A stretch of 64,000 nucleotides of DNA from Tannerellaceae bacterium (lineage in GTDB: Bacteria > Bacteroidota > Bacteroidia > Bacteroidales > Tannerellaceae). The notes below the pieces were generated by a model. It ran no database searches, was not told the origin of the DNA, and saw only the letters and a program-made list of their open reading frames with translations. The stretch is taken from the NCBI GenBank assembly GCA_031288175.1, contig JAITRW010000033.1:1-64000 (forward strand), written 5' to 3'. Position numbers and translations under genes: made by a program. Below, one piece after another: positions 16,517-26,861 of the stretch. The first letter of the stretch is position 1; each line of letters starts with the position of its first letter.

Positions 16517-18364
16517 ATGAAAATCTTTATTTGTTTTCAAGTTGTCCTATTCTCCTTGCTAACCTCTTGCGCCAGTATCGGAACCCCTGGCGGTGGCCAT
16601 TATGACGAACTGCCGCCCCGTCTGTTGCAAAGTACGCCGTATGCAGGCCAACTAAACTATGTTGACCCTCACGTTCGTCTCCTTTTCGACGAACTGATTC
16701 TCCTTGACAAGCCCTCGGAGAATATCATTATCACACCCCCTCAAATGAAAATGCCTGTTATTCGGTCTATCGGGCGGCGTATTTACGTGGAACTGCGCGA
16801 CACCCTCCTCCCCAATACCACATACACCCTTGATTTCAACAGCGCTATCATTGATAACAATGAAAAGAATCCCCTCGAAAATTTTGTCCTCGCCTTTTCT
16901 ACCGGAAATTATATTGATACCCTTGCCATCTCAGGACAAGTATTGAATGCCGAGGACCTCGAACCCATGCCCAATGTTACCGTCGGTTTACATACCGATA
17001 TTCACGATTCAGCCTTTGTCCATATTCCCTTTGTCCGCACTTCCCGTACCAATGAGCGCGGACAATTTACTATCCGTAATGTCGCCAAAGGAGAATACCG
17101 TATCTTCGCCCTCAACGATCTCAACAGGGATTACCGCCTCTCTCCTTCCGAGGCATTGGCTTTTTCCGATTCTCTTATCTATCCGGAGGCCGTCCTTGCC
17201 TCCAGGCAAGATACACTATGGGTTGACTCGCTCACCATTGATACCGTTCGTACCCTGTACGACACCCATTTCCTACCCGATTCCGTCTCACTTCTCCTTT
17301 TCAATGAACCTTTTTCCAAGCAGTATCTTCTGCGTTCCGAAAGGCCACAAGCCTACCGTTGTGTCCTTCATTACAATGTTTCGCCTGACACCATACCTCT
17401 ACCCCAGCCTCTTGATTTCCAACCCGCTGTTGACCCTTGGTATTTCCTCCAGATAACCGATAACCGGACGGTCTCTCATTTCTGGCTTACCGATACCACC
17501 CTTCTCTCACGTGATACCCTTACAGTATCCCTTACTTATCCCTTTACCGATACCCTCCAACGCTTAATACCCCGTACTGACACCTTGCGCTTTGTCTACC
17601 GACCGCCTTCCCGTCGCCGATCTCAATCTTCCCTTTCTCCCGCACTCACATTGTCGCTTAGTCTCAATCCATCGATGAACCTCTACGACACCCTTGCCTT
17701 CATTTTCTCTGAACCCGTTACCGGCCTCTCTTCCGACCTCTTCCACCTCGAAATGTTCCAAGATAGTTTGTGGAAAACGGTACCCCTCTCCCTGCTTCCC
17801 GATACGAGTAATACCCTCCGTTACTTTTTTTTCGCCGACTGGAAATACGGTACACCATACCGCCTTACACTTGATTCCGCTGCACTATACAGTATTTACG
17901 GTAATCCTGTGGATTCGGTTTCTGCCTCTTTTACATTCAAAAACAAGGATCAGTATGGGCAACTCCTTCTGGCTGTATCCCTTCCTTACGATACCGTATC
18001 CGCCTTTGTACAACTCCTGGACCCGTCGGGACAGATCGTCCGCCAGTCACCAATCACCGATGGCAATGTTGTTTTTACCGATCTCCCTCCTGCCAAATAC
18101 TATCCCCGCCTCATCCTCGACAGTAACGGAAACGGATGTTGGGATAGTGGAGATTTTTTCCGCCACAGGCAACCTGAACAGGTGATATATTACCATACCG
18201 CCATTGAAGTGATAAAAAATTGGGACATCTCCGAAACATGGAACCTTTCCACCTTGCCGACCATTCCTTTCAAGCCACTTGAGATTACCAAAAACAAGCC
18301 AAAACCCAAATCCTCCAGATCCGTAGTTAAGGGATCGCAAGCCTCTCCAGTACTCGCTCCGTAG
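16517..18364 (+). CDS. Ig-like (Big_5) domain lipoprotein of the surA operon
   Basis: This 615-residue protein has a lipoprotein signal (LFSLLTSCAS) followed by GTPGGGHYDELPPRLLQSTP, a start typical of a conserved Bacteroidetes lipoprotein family with an N-terminal SbsA-type Ig-like domain (FDELILLDKPSENIIITPPQ). A carboxypeptidase-regulatory-like beta-sandwich follows (ISGQVLNAEDLEPMPNVTVG, GEYRIFALNDLNRDYRL), and a similar strand-rich segment occurs near the end (YPRLILDSNGNGCWDSGD). The function is unknown. The context with SurA suggests envelope assembly. Its 3' end overlaps convergent waaA by 38 nt. The coding strand is very C/T-rich. Confidence 0.88.
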   Translation: MKIFICFQVVLFSLLTSCASIGTPGGGHYDELPPRLLQSTPYAGQLNYVDPHVRLLFDELILLDKPSENIIITPPQMKMPVIRSIGRRIYVELRDTLLPNTTYTLDFNSAIIDNNEKNPLENFVLAFSTGNYIDTLAISGQVLNAEDLEPMPNVTVGLHTDIHDSAFVHIPFVRTSRTNERGQFTIRNVAKGEYRIFALNDLNRDYRLSPSEALAFSDSLIYPEAVLASRQDTLWVDSLTIDTVRTLYDTHFLPDSVSLLLFNEPFSKQYLLRSERPQAYRCVLHYNVSPDTIPLPQPLDFQPAVDPWYFLQITDNRTVSHFWLTDTTLLSRDTLTVSLTYPFTDTLQRLIPRTDTLRFVYRPPSRRRSQSSLSPALTLSLSLNPSMNLYDTLAFIFSEPVTGLSSDLFHLEMFQDSLWKTVPLSLLPDTSNTLRYFFFADWKYGTPYRLTLDSAALYSIYGNPVDSVSASFTFKNKDQYGQLLLAVSLPYDTVSAFVQLLDPSGQIVRQSPITDGNVVFTDLPPAKYYPRLILDSNGNGCWDSGDFFRHRQPEQVIYYHTAIEVIKNWDISETWNLSTLPTIPFKPLEITKNKPKPKSSRSVVKGSQASPVLAP

Positions 18365-19568
18365 CTCCCGTATTTTGCCGGACGTAATTACTTGCCGCTT
18401 GTCCGAATTGCATAAGGACATGGTCGCTTGCCACTAATTTTGTCAGGCGTGTCTCCAGATGTTGATAATCTTCCACCGGAAAAGCTCCACCGCAGGCGAC
18501 CAATTCCCTCGCTTCGCGGAAGCGGAAATAGTTCGGACCAAAAAACACAGGTATTCCGTACACGGCTGCTTCCAGCGTATTGTGTATGCCGTCACCGAAG
18601 CCCCCTCCTACGTATGCCATATCCCCATAGCGGTAAAGGGACGATAGTAAACCGTAGTTATCTACCAACAGGCAATCTGCGTTTTCCGCTTTTTTTACAT
18701 TTGTCATTGCAGCTGAAAGACGTAGAGACGGACGTTGTAATTTTTTTTCGAGACGCTTCAATCGTTCCTCATCTATCTCGTGCGGAGCCAGGGCAAGGAA
18801 AAGTTCCGGATGCGCATTAAAATACGATATCAGGATATCTTCATCCTCCGGCCACGTACTTCCCGCTACCAGCACACGGCCTTTTCCTTCAGCTTGCTTC
18901 CGTAACTTTTCCACTGCTTCCACTTTCACCGATTGCTTTTGTATTTCGACGACGCGATCAAAACGGATATCCCCCGCCACCGTTACCGCTTTCACGCTCA
19001 CCCTGCTAAGCAAGCTTTGCGAATCTTCATCTTGTACGAATATCCGCGTAAAGCGTAACAGCATTTTTGCATAAGGACGACCGTAACGGCGGAAAAACAA
19101 CTGCCCCTTCCTGAATACCGCTGATACAAGGTAGGCCGGTATTCCCTTTCTTTGCAAGGCAGAGAGATAATTTCCCCACACCTCATACTTCACAAATACC
19201 GCCGCCACGATGCTCACTGTGTCAAAGAACCGTTTCACTCGCTTGGGCGTGTCAAAAGGCAAGTAACACACTATGTCCGCACCCGTATAGTTTTTCTTTA
19301 CCTCATATCCTGACGGCGAAAAGAACGTCAACAGGATCCCGTATTGAGGATACTTACGCCGGATCGCTTCAATCAGAGGTTTACCCTGCTCAAATTCCCC
19401 TGCCGAAGCCGCATGACACCAGATATATTTTTTAGAGGGATTGACTTTCTCTTTGAGGATATCCCATGTCCGGCGTTGCCCTTCCAACAACAAGCGTCCT
19501 TTTTTATGACCGAAACAAGCAGCTATGCGTACTAAGAAGACGTAGGTATGGATAAGCAGGCTATACAT
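18327..19568 (-). CDS. waaA: 3-deoxy-D-manno-octulosonic acid (Kdo) transferase
   Basis: The 413-residue protein matches WaaA/KdtA: an N-terminal membrane-association helix, the motif [20 protein letters not shown], a GT-B fold and the C-terminal donor site region ([21 protein letters not shown] followed by [20 protein letters not shown]). The enzyme transfers Kdo from CMP-Kdo to the lipid A precursor on the cytoplasmic face of the inner membrane. It overlaps gltX by 37 nt, and the order nadC-gltX-waaA suggests one transcript. KdsC, which makes free Kdo for CMP-Kdo, is encoded about 10 kb away. Confidence 0.95.
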   Translation of the reverse strand: MYSLLIHTYVFLVRIAACFGHKKGRLLLEGQRRTWDILKEKVNPSKKYIWCHAASAGEFEQGKPLIEAIRRKYPQYGILLTFFSPSGYEVKKNYTGADIVCYLPFDTPKRVKRFFDTVSIVAAVFVKYEVWGNYLSALQRKGIPAYLVSAVFRKGQLFFRRYGRPYAKMLLRFTRIFVQDEDSQSLLSRVSVKAVTVAGDIRFDRVVEIQKQSVKVEAVEKLRKQAEGKGRVLVAGSTWPEDEDILISYFNAHPELFLALAPHEIDEERLKRLEKKLQRPSLRLSAAMTNVKKAENADCLLVDNYGLLSSLYRYGDMAYVGGGFGDGIHNTLEAAVYGIPVFFGPNYFRFREARELVACGGAFPVEDYQHLETRLTKLVASDHVLMQFGQAASNYVRQNTGATERVLERLAIP

Positions 19569-21007
19569 GATTCTATGCGTTGAACGGTTTCTTCCTTCCC
19601 CAGCAGGGCAATAATCTCAAACAGGTGAGGCCCCTTACCTTCACCTACTAACGCCAGACGCAGGGCATTCATTACGTCCCCTATGGAATAACCTTTGTCC
19701 GCTATCCATTCCTTCACTTTCTCTTCGGCTAAGGGAGTTGTCACGTCAATATTTTGGAGAACGGAGGCTATTTCCCTTAATTGTACCGACGTACCGGATT
19801 TCCACCTTTTTTTTACTGTTTTTTCATCGTAAGCCATAGGGGCACAAAAGAAAAATCCCGCCTCTTCACACAAGTCGTTCACGAAGTGGATTCGCTCTTT
19901 CATCAACCTAACTACACGCATCACTTTATCCCGTTCCGCCATCACCCCTTTCTTTTTAAGAATCGTCAAGAAAGCATCTGCCAGTGCTGCGTCGCTCAGG
20001 CTTTGCAGATATTGACGGTTGAACCATTTTGCTTTTTCGTAATCGAACTTTGCCCCGCTACGGCTGCAACGCGACAAGTCAAACGTACGGATCAATTCCT
20101 CCATGCTCATCACCTCTCTGTCGTCACCCGGGTTCCAACCCAGTAACGCTACGAAGTTGACTACCGCTTGCGGCAGGTAACCCCGCTCCCTGTAATCCAG
20201 CACAAAGACGGGAAACCCAAGTCGTTCTCCATCCCTTTTACTCAGCTTGCCGTTTCCTTCCGGTTTCAGTAACAGCGACAAGTGAGCAAATGTGGGCATC
20301 GTTGCCTCCCATTTCAGGTAATGGTACAGTAACATGTGCAACGGAGCACTGGGTAGCCACTCTTCGCCGCGGATCACATGAGTGATCCCCATCAGGTGAT
20401 CATCCACCACATTAGCCAGGTGATATGTCGGCATCCCGTCCGAAGATTTCCATAGCACCTTGTCGTCCAGCGTCGACGTATTTACCTTTACCTCTCCCCG
20501 AATCAGGTCATTCACAGTCACTATTCTTTCCGGCTTTATCCGGATGCGTACCGTATAAGGATGACCTGTTTCGATAAGACGCTGTGTGTCCTCTTGCTTC
20601 AGCGTCAATGAGTTACGCATCATCATGCGTGTCGATGCATCGTATTGAAAATTAGGCGTTTCCTTGCGCTTCGCCTCTAATTCTTCCGCCGTATCAAAGG
20701 CAATGTAAGCTTTCTCGTTGTCTAACAGTAGACGCACATATTCCTCGTAGATTCTCTTGCGTGCGCTTTGCCGCACCGGAGGCTCGTCGGGTTTGATGCC
20801 TAGCCAATCCAGGGCCTCGAAGATGTATTCTTCCGCTCCTTCGACGAAGCGCCCTGTATCGGTATCTTCTATACGGAGTAAGAAGGTACCGCCGTGCTGT
20901 CGTGCGAAGAGGTAATTGTACAACGCCGTCCGTGCTCCCCCGATGTGTAACATCCCTGTTGGGCTTGGCGCGAAGCGTACCCTTACCTTTTTTTGGTATT
21001 CACTCAT
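19532..21007 (-). CDS. gltX: Glutamyl-tRNA synthetase
   Basis: A 491-residue class I synthetase with the nucleotide-binding motif [20 protein letters not shown] near the N-terminus, RIEDTDTGR, and the KMSKS-type loop KLSKRDG. Glutamate is attached to tRNA-Glu in an ATP-dependent reaction. Length fits the bacterial enzyme. It sits between nadC (10-nt gap upstream) and waaA (37-nt overlap downstream) on the minus strand. Confidence 0.97.
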   Translation of the reverse strand: MSEYQKKVRVRFAPSPTGMLHIGGARTALYNYLFARQHGGTFLLRIEDTDTGRFVEGAEEYIFEALDWLGIKPDEPPVRQSARKRIYEEYVRLLLDNEKAYIAFDTAEELEAKRKETPNFQYDASTRMMMRNSLTLKQEDTQRLIETGHPYTVRIRIKPERIVTVNDLIRGEVKVNTSTLDDKVLWKSSDGMPTYHLANVVDDHLMGITHVIRGEEWLPSAPLHMLLYHYLKWEATMPTFAHLSLLLKPEGNGKLSKRDGERLGFPVFVLDYRERGYLPQAVVNFVALLGWNPGDDREVMSMEELIRTFDLSRCSRSGAKFDYEKAKWFNRQYLQSLSDAALADAFLTILKKKGVMAERDKVMRVVRLMKERIHFVNDLCEEAGFFFCAPMAYDEKTVKKRWKSGTSVQLREIASVLQNIDVTTPLAEEKVKEWIADKGYSIGDVMNALRLALVGEGKGPHLFEIIALLGKEETVQRIESCIACLSIPTSS

Positions 21008-21017
21008 CTTCTTACCT

Positions 21018-21872
21018 TTATAAGCTACAGATCTTGAGGCTCATGTCGAGGGCATTCACCGAGTGGGTGAGGGCTCCTATTGAGATGAAGTCCACGCCTG
21101 TACGGGCATAGCGGAGGGCATTCTTGAGGGTTATACCACCGGAGGATTCGAGTTCATAATTCCCTTTGTACGAACGGACAAGGCGCACGGCCTCTTCGGT
21201 TTGTTTGAGAGAGAAGTTGTCCAACAAGATGCGGTCAACACCCCCGTAGTTCAACACTTGGCGAAGCTCGTCGGTATTGCGGACTTCAATTTCGATAAGG
21301 AGCCGTTTACCTAAGGAGCGGAGATACTTATTGACGCGGTTGATAGCAGGCTCAATACCTCCAGCGCCGTCGACATGATTATCTTTAATGAGGATCATGT
21401 CGAAGAGACCTGTACGGTGGTTGAATGCACCGCCAATACGGACGGCCTCTTTATCGAAAGCACGCATACAGGGGGATGTTTTGCGAGTATCAAGGATACG
21501 GCAACAGGTACCTTCTACGGCCTTCACATAACGGTACGTTTCGGTGGCGATACCGCTCATGCGTTGCATCACGTTGAGCACCAATCGTTCATGCTGTAAA
21601 AGGGTACGTATCTTCCCCGTCACCGTAAAGGCTATATCCCCAGAGGTCACGGCAACACCATCTTCAATGTTCACATGCATCTCTATCGTAGGATCTACAT
21701 AACGAAAGATACGTTCGGCGGCCTTACACCCGGCGAGTATTCCTTCTTTCTTGACAATCAGGTGCGCCGTACCTTGTGCTTCCTCGCGGATGCAGGCCTG
21801 CGTCGTATGGTCTCCCTCTCCCACATCTTCAGACAGGGCTAAGCGGATAAAGTCTGCGATAAGATCATTCAT
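21018..21872 (-). CDS. nadC: Nicotinate-nucleotide pyrophosphorylase (carboxylating)
   Basis: I start at [20 protein letters not shown] (284 aa), because a promoter -7 element at 21894-21901 overlaps the longer ORF-track start. NadC signatures are present: [61 protein letters not shown], and [12 protein letters not shown] with the phosphate-binding region [11 protein letters not shown]. The enzyme converts quinolinate and PRPP to nicotinate mononucleotide in de novo NAD synthesis. No nadA or nadB is in the window. It leads the nadC-gltX-waaA unit. Confidence 0.96.
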   Translation of the reverse strand: MNDLIADFIRLALSEDVGEGDHTTQACIREEAQGTAHLIVKKEGILAGCKAAERIFRYVDPTIEMHVNIEDGVAVTSGDIAFTVTGKIRTLLQHERLVLNVMQRMSGIATETYRYVKAVEGTCCRILDTRKTSPCMRAFDKEAVRIGGAFNHRTGLFDMILIKDNHVDGAGGIEPAINRVNKYLRSLGKRLLIEIEVRNTDELRQVLNYGGVDRILLDNFSLKQTEEAVRLVRSYKGNYELESSGGITLKNALRYARTGVDFISIGALTHSVNALDMSLKICSL

Positions 21873-21893
21873 AAACTGTTTTTTGAGGACTTG

Positions 21894-21901
21894 CAAACTT
21901 A
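21894..21901 (-). promoter_or_regulatory. -7 element of the nadC operon
   Basis: Minus strand TAAGTTTG fits TAnnTTTG. Transcription would start near 21887, giving a leader of about 15 nt and ruling out the ORF-track start at 21896. Confidence 0.6.
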
Positions 21902-21989
21902 CGGTAAAAGAGGTAAACTACCAGCTTGTTTAGGTACACATTCCATCGTAATCAAAGTGTAAGGTGAAATATTTTTCGTCCTCTTTTTT

Positions 21990-21997
21990 TTCCTTTG
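21990..21997 (+). promoter_or_regulatory. Probable -7 element of porX
   Basis: TTCCTTTG matches TAnnTTTG except for the second base and sits 28 nt before the ATG at 22025. It overlaps the ORF-track start (21995), supporting the shorter protein. Confidence 0.45.
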
Positions 21998-22024
21998 TAC
22001 CATAGAAAAGAAAAAAGAAAGACG

Positions 22025-23557
22025 ATGGAGAAGGGTGTGATCTTGTGGGTCGATGATGAGATGGAATTACTGTTACCGCACGTTCTCTTCCTGCGTGAAA
22101 AGGGTTACCATGTAGAGACCGCTGTTAGCGGTACCGATGGTCTGGAGAAGATTCGCACAGAGAGGTTTGACTTGGTTTTCCTTGATGAAGAGATGCCCGG
22201 AATGGGCGGCTTGGAGACCCTCAGGGAGATGAGAAAACTGCAGGTGCGCTTGCCTGTCGTGATGGTGACTCGCAATGAGGAAGAGCCGGTGATGGACAAG
22301 GCCATAGGCACAGGGGTGTCGGATTATCTAATCAAGCCGGTGGCGCGTCAGCAGCTCCTTCTCGCCCTCAAAAAACATATCCATGCCGGTGAGCTATCCC
22401 TTTCTTCACTGACCTCTGACTATGGCCATGCCTATGGGAAGATTGCCGACCGTATCAATGGTAACCTTCCGGAAGAAGGTTGGGAAGAACTGTACAAGGA
22501 GTTAACAGAATGGTCGTTGCGCCTGGAAGGAATCGAATCCGGATTGCGTGAACTACTGGCCGGTCAGTGGAAGGATGCCAATCGTCAATTCGGCCGTTTT
22601 GTAAAAAACCGGTACGAGGGATGGATCGAAAGCAAGAGGGAAACGCCGCTGATGTCATCGGAGATCTTTGCTCGCAAGGTGAATCCGTTGTTGGAAAGAG
22701 GTCAAAGAGTATGGTTGGTAGTAATAGATAATCTAAGGTGGGACCAATGGTGCGTACTCCGTAGCCTGCTTCCTCAAACATTGGCGGTGGAGGAGGAGAT
22801 GTATTGGAGTATCCTCCCGACATCAACGCAATATAGTCGTAACGCGATCTTTTCAGGACTGCTGCCCGCCGAAATGGAACGCCGTTATCCCGATCTCTGG
22901 GTCAAAGAGGACAGCGAGGAAGGCAAAAACCTCAAAGAGGTGGAATTCCTCGAAAGTTGGATGTCCCGCCACAAGCAATCTTTCTCCTTCTCTTACCGGA
23001 AAATAGGTAATAGGGAGGGCTTGATTCAACTGCTGGGGCATATGGGAGAAAAGTCGCTCAATGTGGTGGTGTTGAACTTTGTGGACATGCTGTCACATGC
23101 GCGGATGGAGAATGGGATTGTCCGTGAACTGGCCTGTTCCGAAGAGGCCTATAGGGAAGTGACGGGGTCATGGTTCCGTCATTCGGGGTTATTGGAGCTA
23201 TTGATGCGTGTAACGGACAAGGGAATCAGGGTAGTACTCACTACCGATCACGGGACTATACGGGTTGACCGCCCATTGAAGATGATATGTTCTCGTGAAA
23301 CGAATACGAATGTACGTTATAAGGTAGGTCGTAACCTGACGTACGACCCTCGTGAAGTTTTTGAGGTTTTAGATCCCCGTAAGGTGGGCTTACCACAGGG
23401 CGCACCAGGTACACGTTACGTGTTTGCGCTGGGGAACGATTTCTTTGCTTATCCCAATGACTACAACCGTTACGTGAGCCGTTGCCGCGATACCTACCAG
23501 CATGGTGGCGTGTCGATGGAAGAGATGCTTTTGCCGCTAGTGACGCTCGGCACCTAA
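22025..23557 (+). CDS. porX: PorX: T9SS response regulator with PglZ-like effector domain
   Basis: The start MEKGVILWVDDEMELLLPHV gives 510 aa. The receiver domain (1-125) has the acidic pocket (VDDE), the phospho-acceptor Asp (LVFLDEEMPGMGG) and the switch Lys (YLIKPVA). A helical linker follows, then an alkaline-phosphatase-superfamily PglZ domain (about 215-510) with metal-site motifs VVIDNLRWDQW and LTTDHGTIRVDRP. In Porphyromonas and relatives PorX, phosphorylated in the PorXY system, controls T9SS genes, and its effector domain hydrolyses oligonucleotides. The porY kinase is not in this window. The gene is monocistronic here, divergent from nadC, and ends next to convergent menA. Its presence agrees with the T9SS-like C-termini of four proteins nearby. 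Confidence 0.95.
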   Translation: MEKGVILWVDDEMELLLPHVLFLREKGYHVETAVSGTDGLEKIRTERFDLVFLDEEMPGMGGLETLREMRKLQVRLPVVMVTRNEEEPVMDKAIGTGVSDYLIKPVARQQLLLALKKHIHAGELSLSSLTSDYGHAYGKIADRINGNLPEEGWEELYKELTEWSLRLEGIESGLRELLAGQWKDANRQFGRFVKNRYEGWIESKRETPLMSSEIFARKVNPLLERGQRVWLVVIDNLRWDQWCVLRSLLPQTLAVEEEMYWSILPTSTQYSRNAIFSGLLPAEMERRYPDLWVKEDSEEGKNLKEVEFLESWMSRHKQSFSFSYRKIGNREGLIQLLGHMGEKSLNVVVLNFVDMLSHARMENGIVRELACSEEAYREVTGSWFRHSGLLELLMRVTDKGIRVVLTTDHGTIRVDRPLKMICSRETNTNVRYKVGRNLTYDPREVFEVLDPRKVGLPQGAPGTRYVFALGNDFFAYPNDYNRYVSRCRDTYQHGGVSMEEMLLPLVTLGT

Positions 23558-23558
23558 C

Positions 23559-24593
23559 CTAATTCGCCAGCAGAGCAACTGCGCAGAGCAGGATACAGAA
23601 AAAGGAGAGGAGATTTCTGGCCACAAACCAGCGGATCAAAAACCAATCAATCCCCTGTGCCTTGACAGTTGCCCAGTGCCTCATGGGACCCATCCAGAAC
23701 TTAGGTTCGAACGATCGCTGGGGGGTTCGGAAGAATTCTATCACCATAAAAAAAAGAACCCCTGCCATTGGTAGCGTACCCAGCGTGAGGAGATACCAGG
23801 GGGATAGTCCTTGCGTCACTCCATAAACAATGATTCCGAACGGAACGAGGAGGAGAAGGAAGAGAACGGCGAGCATCAAGCGAGGCTGGTGGAGTACGAC
23901 GGCAAGGGTATGCTTACCGGCGACCTTGTCAGCGGTGACGTCTATAACGGCATGAGTATAGACGATGTTCATCACCAGCAATCCGACTGGAATGGAGAGG
24001 AAAAGGGATTGGGGTAGGAATGTCCCTGCTGCCGCGTAGATAACCCCCGTGATGAGTAACGGTCCGAAAAGAATCCCGATGATGATCTCTCCTAGTCCGT
24101 GGTAGGAAAGGCGTAAAGGGTATCCCGAATAAAAAATACCAAGCAGTCCGGTAACCAGGGTGATGTAAAAAATGAAGATCCCCCGGAATGAGAAAATAAA
24201 AAGACAGGGTAGAAGAGCTATACTGCTGAAAATAATACAGGCGATGAGAAGCTGGTTGAGGGTAGCCTGTCCGGAGGTGAGGTAGGGGCATTTGAGGATG
24301 CGTGCCCGAAAACCTTGGCGGGCAAGGGTGTCCCTGAAACCGGATTGCTTGACGCGGTAGTCGAAATAGTCATCCCAAAGATTGGTCGCCAAGTGTGCAA
24401 AGATGACCCCAAAAACGGCGGCCAGCGCCAAGGGAAGTGAAAAGGCATCTTGCCCCGCGGCAATGCAGACGCCCAATATGGCGGGCAATAGGGATTGAGG
24501 AAGTGAAGCCGGTCGCGCGTTGTGCCACCAGAACCCTGTAATCACCGGTATCTTTTGGAGAACTGTGGTAAGAGCAGAGATATTGTGAATCAT
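23559..24593 (-). CDS. menA: 1,4-dihydroxy-2-naphthoate polyprenyltransferase (UbiA family)
   Basis: A 344-residue multi-spanning membrane protein with both aspartate-rich motifs of UbiA prenyltransferases: NLWDDYFDYRVKQ at about 71-83 and DVTADKVAGKHTLAV at about 215-229, separated by hydrophobic helices. In menaquinone synthesis MenA attaches the polyprenyl tail to DHNA at the inner membrane. The length and motif form fit MenA better than other UbiA members. It overlaps the upstream symporter gene by 4 nt (ATGA), indicating translational coupling. No other men genes are nearby. Confidence 0.88.
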   Translation of the reverse strand: MIHNISALTTVLQKIPVITGFWWHNARPASLPQSLLPAILGVCIAAGQDAFSLPLALAAVFGVIFAHLATNLWDDYFDYRVKQSGFRDTLARQGFRARILKCPYLTSGQATLNQLLIACIIFSSIALLPCLFIFSFRGIFIFYITLVTGLLGIFYSGYPLRLSYHGLGEIIIGILFGPLLITGVIYAAAGTFLPQSLFLSIPVGLLVMNIVYTHAVIDVTADKVAGKHTLAVVLHQPRLMLAVLFLLLLVPFGIIVYGVTQGLSPWYLLTLGTLPMAGVLFFMVIEFFRTPQRSFEPKFWMGPMRHWATVKAQGIDWFLIRWFVARNLLSFFCILLCAVALLAN

Positions 24594-26053
24594 GATAGTT
24601 GTATATGCTTAGAACTGTGAGAAAGGACAGTGAGGGCAGCGAAGGTGAGGGCACCGTTGAGGATGAGGGTTTCGTAGCCGAGGGTATAGGAAAAATAGTG
24701 ATCGGCGAGTTGCGCGAGGGTGAAGCAGACGATGGGCGAGGCGATACATATATAAGGTACAGGGGCATCGGGTGTGTGGCGTCGGGTGAGGAGCCCGAAG
24801 GCGAAGATGCCCAATAGGGGACCATAAGTGTAGGAGGCGATCATGTAGATAGCATCAATGATGCTACGGTTATTGAAGAATTGTATGAGAAGGATGATAA
24901 GTCCGAAGAGAATGGTGATAACGATGTGAACGCGGAGGCGTATGCGTCGGGCGGGGATGGGATCAAGGCTCTGTATGTGGAGAATGTCTACGCAGAAGGA
25001 AGTGGTGAGTGCGGTGAGAGCGGAATCGGCGCTACTGAAAGCGGCGGCGATGATGCCGATGGTGAAACAGACAGTAAGACCGGTACTGAATATACCGGAT
25101 GTGCAGAAGAAAGGAAGGATGTCGTCGGCGCGTTGAGGGAGGTCAATAGCGTGATTAGCGGCAAAGAGTAGGAGAAGTGTACCGAGGGCAAGGAAAAGAA
25201 AATTGACGGGAATGAAGGCAAAACCGTAGAAATACATGTTTTTCTTGGCTTCTTTGAAAGACCGGCAAGAGAGGTTCTTCTGCATCATGTCCTGGTCAAG
25301 TCCGGTCATAACGATGGTGATGAAGATACCGGAGAAGAATTGTTTAACAAAATGCTGTGTACTATGCCAATCGTTGAACTCGAAGATACGGAAGTGTGTG
25401 CTGTGAGTGAGGGTGTGTACCATTGCAAAAGTATCAAGATGCATAGCGTCTTTGATCTTCCAAATGAGGATAATGAGCATGGCTACGAGACAAAGGGCTT
25501 GGAGGGTATCTGTCCAGATAATGGTCTTGAGCCCACTGCGGAAGGTATAGAGCCAGACGAGGAAGAGACTGACGGCGACGGTAAGGGAGAAGGGTATGTT
25601 CCAGTGATCGAAGATGAACGTATGGAGGATAAGCGTGACGAGATAAAGTCGTGCGGCGGCGCCGATGATCTTGGAAAGAAGGAAAAAAGAGGCAGCAGTG
25701 AAGTAAGCCCTCTTACCAATGCGAGGTTCGATCCAGAAGTAGATAGAGGTGAGGTTGAGGCGGTAGTAAATGGGGAGGAGGAAGTGTGCGATAATGATGT
25801 ATCCGAAAAAAAAGCCGAAGACGGTTTGCATGTAGGTAAAATCAATGGAGCGTACCATGCCGGGAACGGAGACGAAGGTGACGCCGGAGAGTGAGGCACC
25901 GATCATACCGATGGAGACAATATACCAGGGAGATCGCTTGTGGGCAGTGAAAAAGGCATCATTATGAGAATCATTGCGTCCGGTGACCCAGGCGACAACA
26001 AGTAACAAACCGAAGTAGAGAAGAATAGTGAGCAGAATGAAAGTGTTATTCAT
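24590..26053 (-). CDS. Sodium/solute symporter (SSS family)
   Basis: I start at MNNTFILLTILLYFGLLLVV (487 aa). The ORF-track extension contains the promoter. About 13 hydrophobic segments are visible together with SSS-family features: a GRNDSHNDAFFTAHKRSPWY loop after helix 1, an IGASLSGVTFVSVPG helix, and the sodium-site helix AAAFSSADSALTALTTSFCVD. Such proteins co-transport sugars, amino acids, sialic acid or other solutes with sodium across the inner membrane. The substrate cannot be told here. The 4-nt overlap with menA is common tight packing and does not show a joint role. Confidence 0.9.
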   Translation of the reverse strand: MNNTFILLTILLYFGLLLVVAWVTGRNDSHNDAFFTAHKRSPWYIVSIGMIGASLSGVTFVSVPGMVRSIDFTYMQTVFGFFFGYIIIAHFLLPIYYRLNLTSIYFWIEPRIGKRAYFTAASFFLLSKIIGAAARLYLVTLILHTFIFDHWNIPFSLTVAVSLFLVWLYTFRSGLKTIIWTDTLQALCLVAMLIILIWKIKDAMHLDTFAMVHTLTHSTHFRIFEFNDWHSTQHFVKQFFSGIFITIVMTGLDQDMMQKNLSCRSFKEAKKNMYFYGFAFIPVNFLFLALGTLLLLFAANHAIDLPQRADDILPFFCTSGIFSTGLTVCFTIGIIAAAFSSADSALTALTTSFCVDILHIQSLDPIPARRIRLRVHIVITILFGLIILLIQFFNNRSIIDAIYMIASYTYGPLLGIFAFGLLTRRHTPDAPVPYICIASPIVCFTLAQLADHYFSYTLGYETLILNGALTFAALTVLSHSSKHIQLS

Positions 26054-26074
26054 TGGAATGGTAAAAGTTGGCGC

Positions 26075-26082
26075 CAAAGGTA
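26075..26082 (-). promoter_or_regulatory. -7 element of the symporter-menA operon
   Basis: Minus strand TACCTTTG is a perfect TAnnTTTG match. Transcription would begin near 26068, giving a 15-nt leader, and places the start codon at 26053. Confidence 0.65.
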
Positions 26083-26158
26083 AGGGATAAAAATCATCCG
26101 TACTGTAGATAGGAGAAGTTAAGGAAGTGTTACAAGAGGAATAAAAAATATTTAAGTA

Positions 26159-26166
26159 TATCTTTG
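26159..26166 (+). promoter_or_regulatory. -7 element of the DUF47-pit operon, next to the start codon
   Basis: TATCTTTG matches TAnnTTTG and ends 5 nt before the ATG at 26172. The predicted mRNA would start at or within a few nucleotides of the start codon. Confidence 0.6.
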
Positions 26167-26171
26167 CCGCC

Positions 26172-26852
26172 ATGGAGCAGAAGGGAAAGCAAAGTCAGGT
26201 CAGGGGGGTAAACAGTCTGTTTGATAAATTGAAGCCGAAGGAGGATAAATTCTTCGTGTTGCTGACGGATATCGCAGACATTACGGTGCGTGTGTCGGAC
26301 TTAATGATAGAGCATGTACAAGAGTTGACACATGAGGAGGCGGTGGAACACTACAAAAAGGTGAAGGAACAGGAACAGCGTGCGGATGCGGTGCAGCAGC
26401 GGTTGTTTGAAGAACTGAATACTACATTCATCACTCCCTTTGACAGGGAAGATATCAACCAATTGGCGTCGACGATGGATGATGTGGTAGACCTGATCAA
26501 CAGTTGCGCGAAGCGAATCATGCTCTACAAACCGAAGTCGCTACCGGACAGTGCTGCCGATCTGGCGGTATTGGTGCGTGAAGCGGCAGGTTTTATTGCG
26601 CTGGCTGTGGATGAATTGGATACGTTCAAGAAACGTCCGGATAAGATCCGTGAATACTGTGCACGTCTGGTGGCTGTAGAGCGTAAGGCGGATGACGTGT
26701 ACGAACATTTTATTATCAACCTTTTCGAAAAAGAAAAAGATGCCATAGAGGTGATTAAGTTGAAAGATATCCTTCACGAACTGGAGCGTGCGACAGATGC
26801 GGCTCAAACAGTGGGACGTATTATCCGTACGATCATTATCAAGTACTCGTAA
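26172..26852 (+). CDS. DUF47 (PhoU-like) phosphate transport regulator
   Basis: A 226-residue all-helical protein of the DUF47/PhoU-like family: PKEDKFFVLLTDIADI near the start, the acidic metal-binding helices EQEQRADAVQQRLFEEL and VERKADDVYEHF, and FITPFDREDINQLAS, a family hallmark. It precedes a Pit transporter gene by 9 nt, the usual arrangement, and is thought to regulate Pit-mediated phosphate uptake. The N-terminus appears slightly longer than in typical members, and the promoter predicts a leaderless message. A start further downstream cannot be excluded. Confidence 0.9.
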   Translation: MEQKGKQSQVRGVNSLFDKLKPKEDKFFVLLTDIADITVRVSDLMIEHVQELTHEEAVEHYKKVKEQEQRADAVQQRLFEELNTTFITPFDREDINQLASTMDDVVDLINSCAKRIMLYKPKSLPDSAADLAVLVREAAGFIALAVDELDTFKKRPDKIREYCARLVAVERKADDVYEHFIINLFEKEKDAIEVIKLKDILHELERATDAAQTVGRIIRTIIIKYS

Positions 26853-26861
26853 TTCCTGCTT

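Noticed and set aside
21990-22024. Riboswitch or long leader ahead of porX
   Set aside because: The distance from the promoter-like element to the start codon is under 30 nt, too short for a structured leader.
25340-25894. Plus-strand acidic 184-aa frame
   Set aside because: Antisense to the sodium/solute symporter. Low-complexity Glu/Asp/Gly sequence arises from reading hydrophobic codons backwards.
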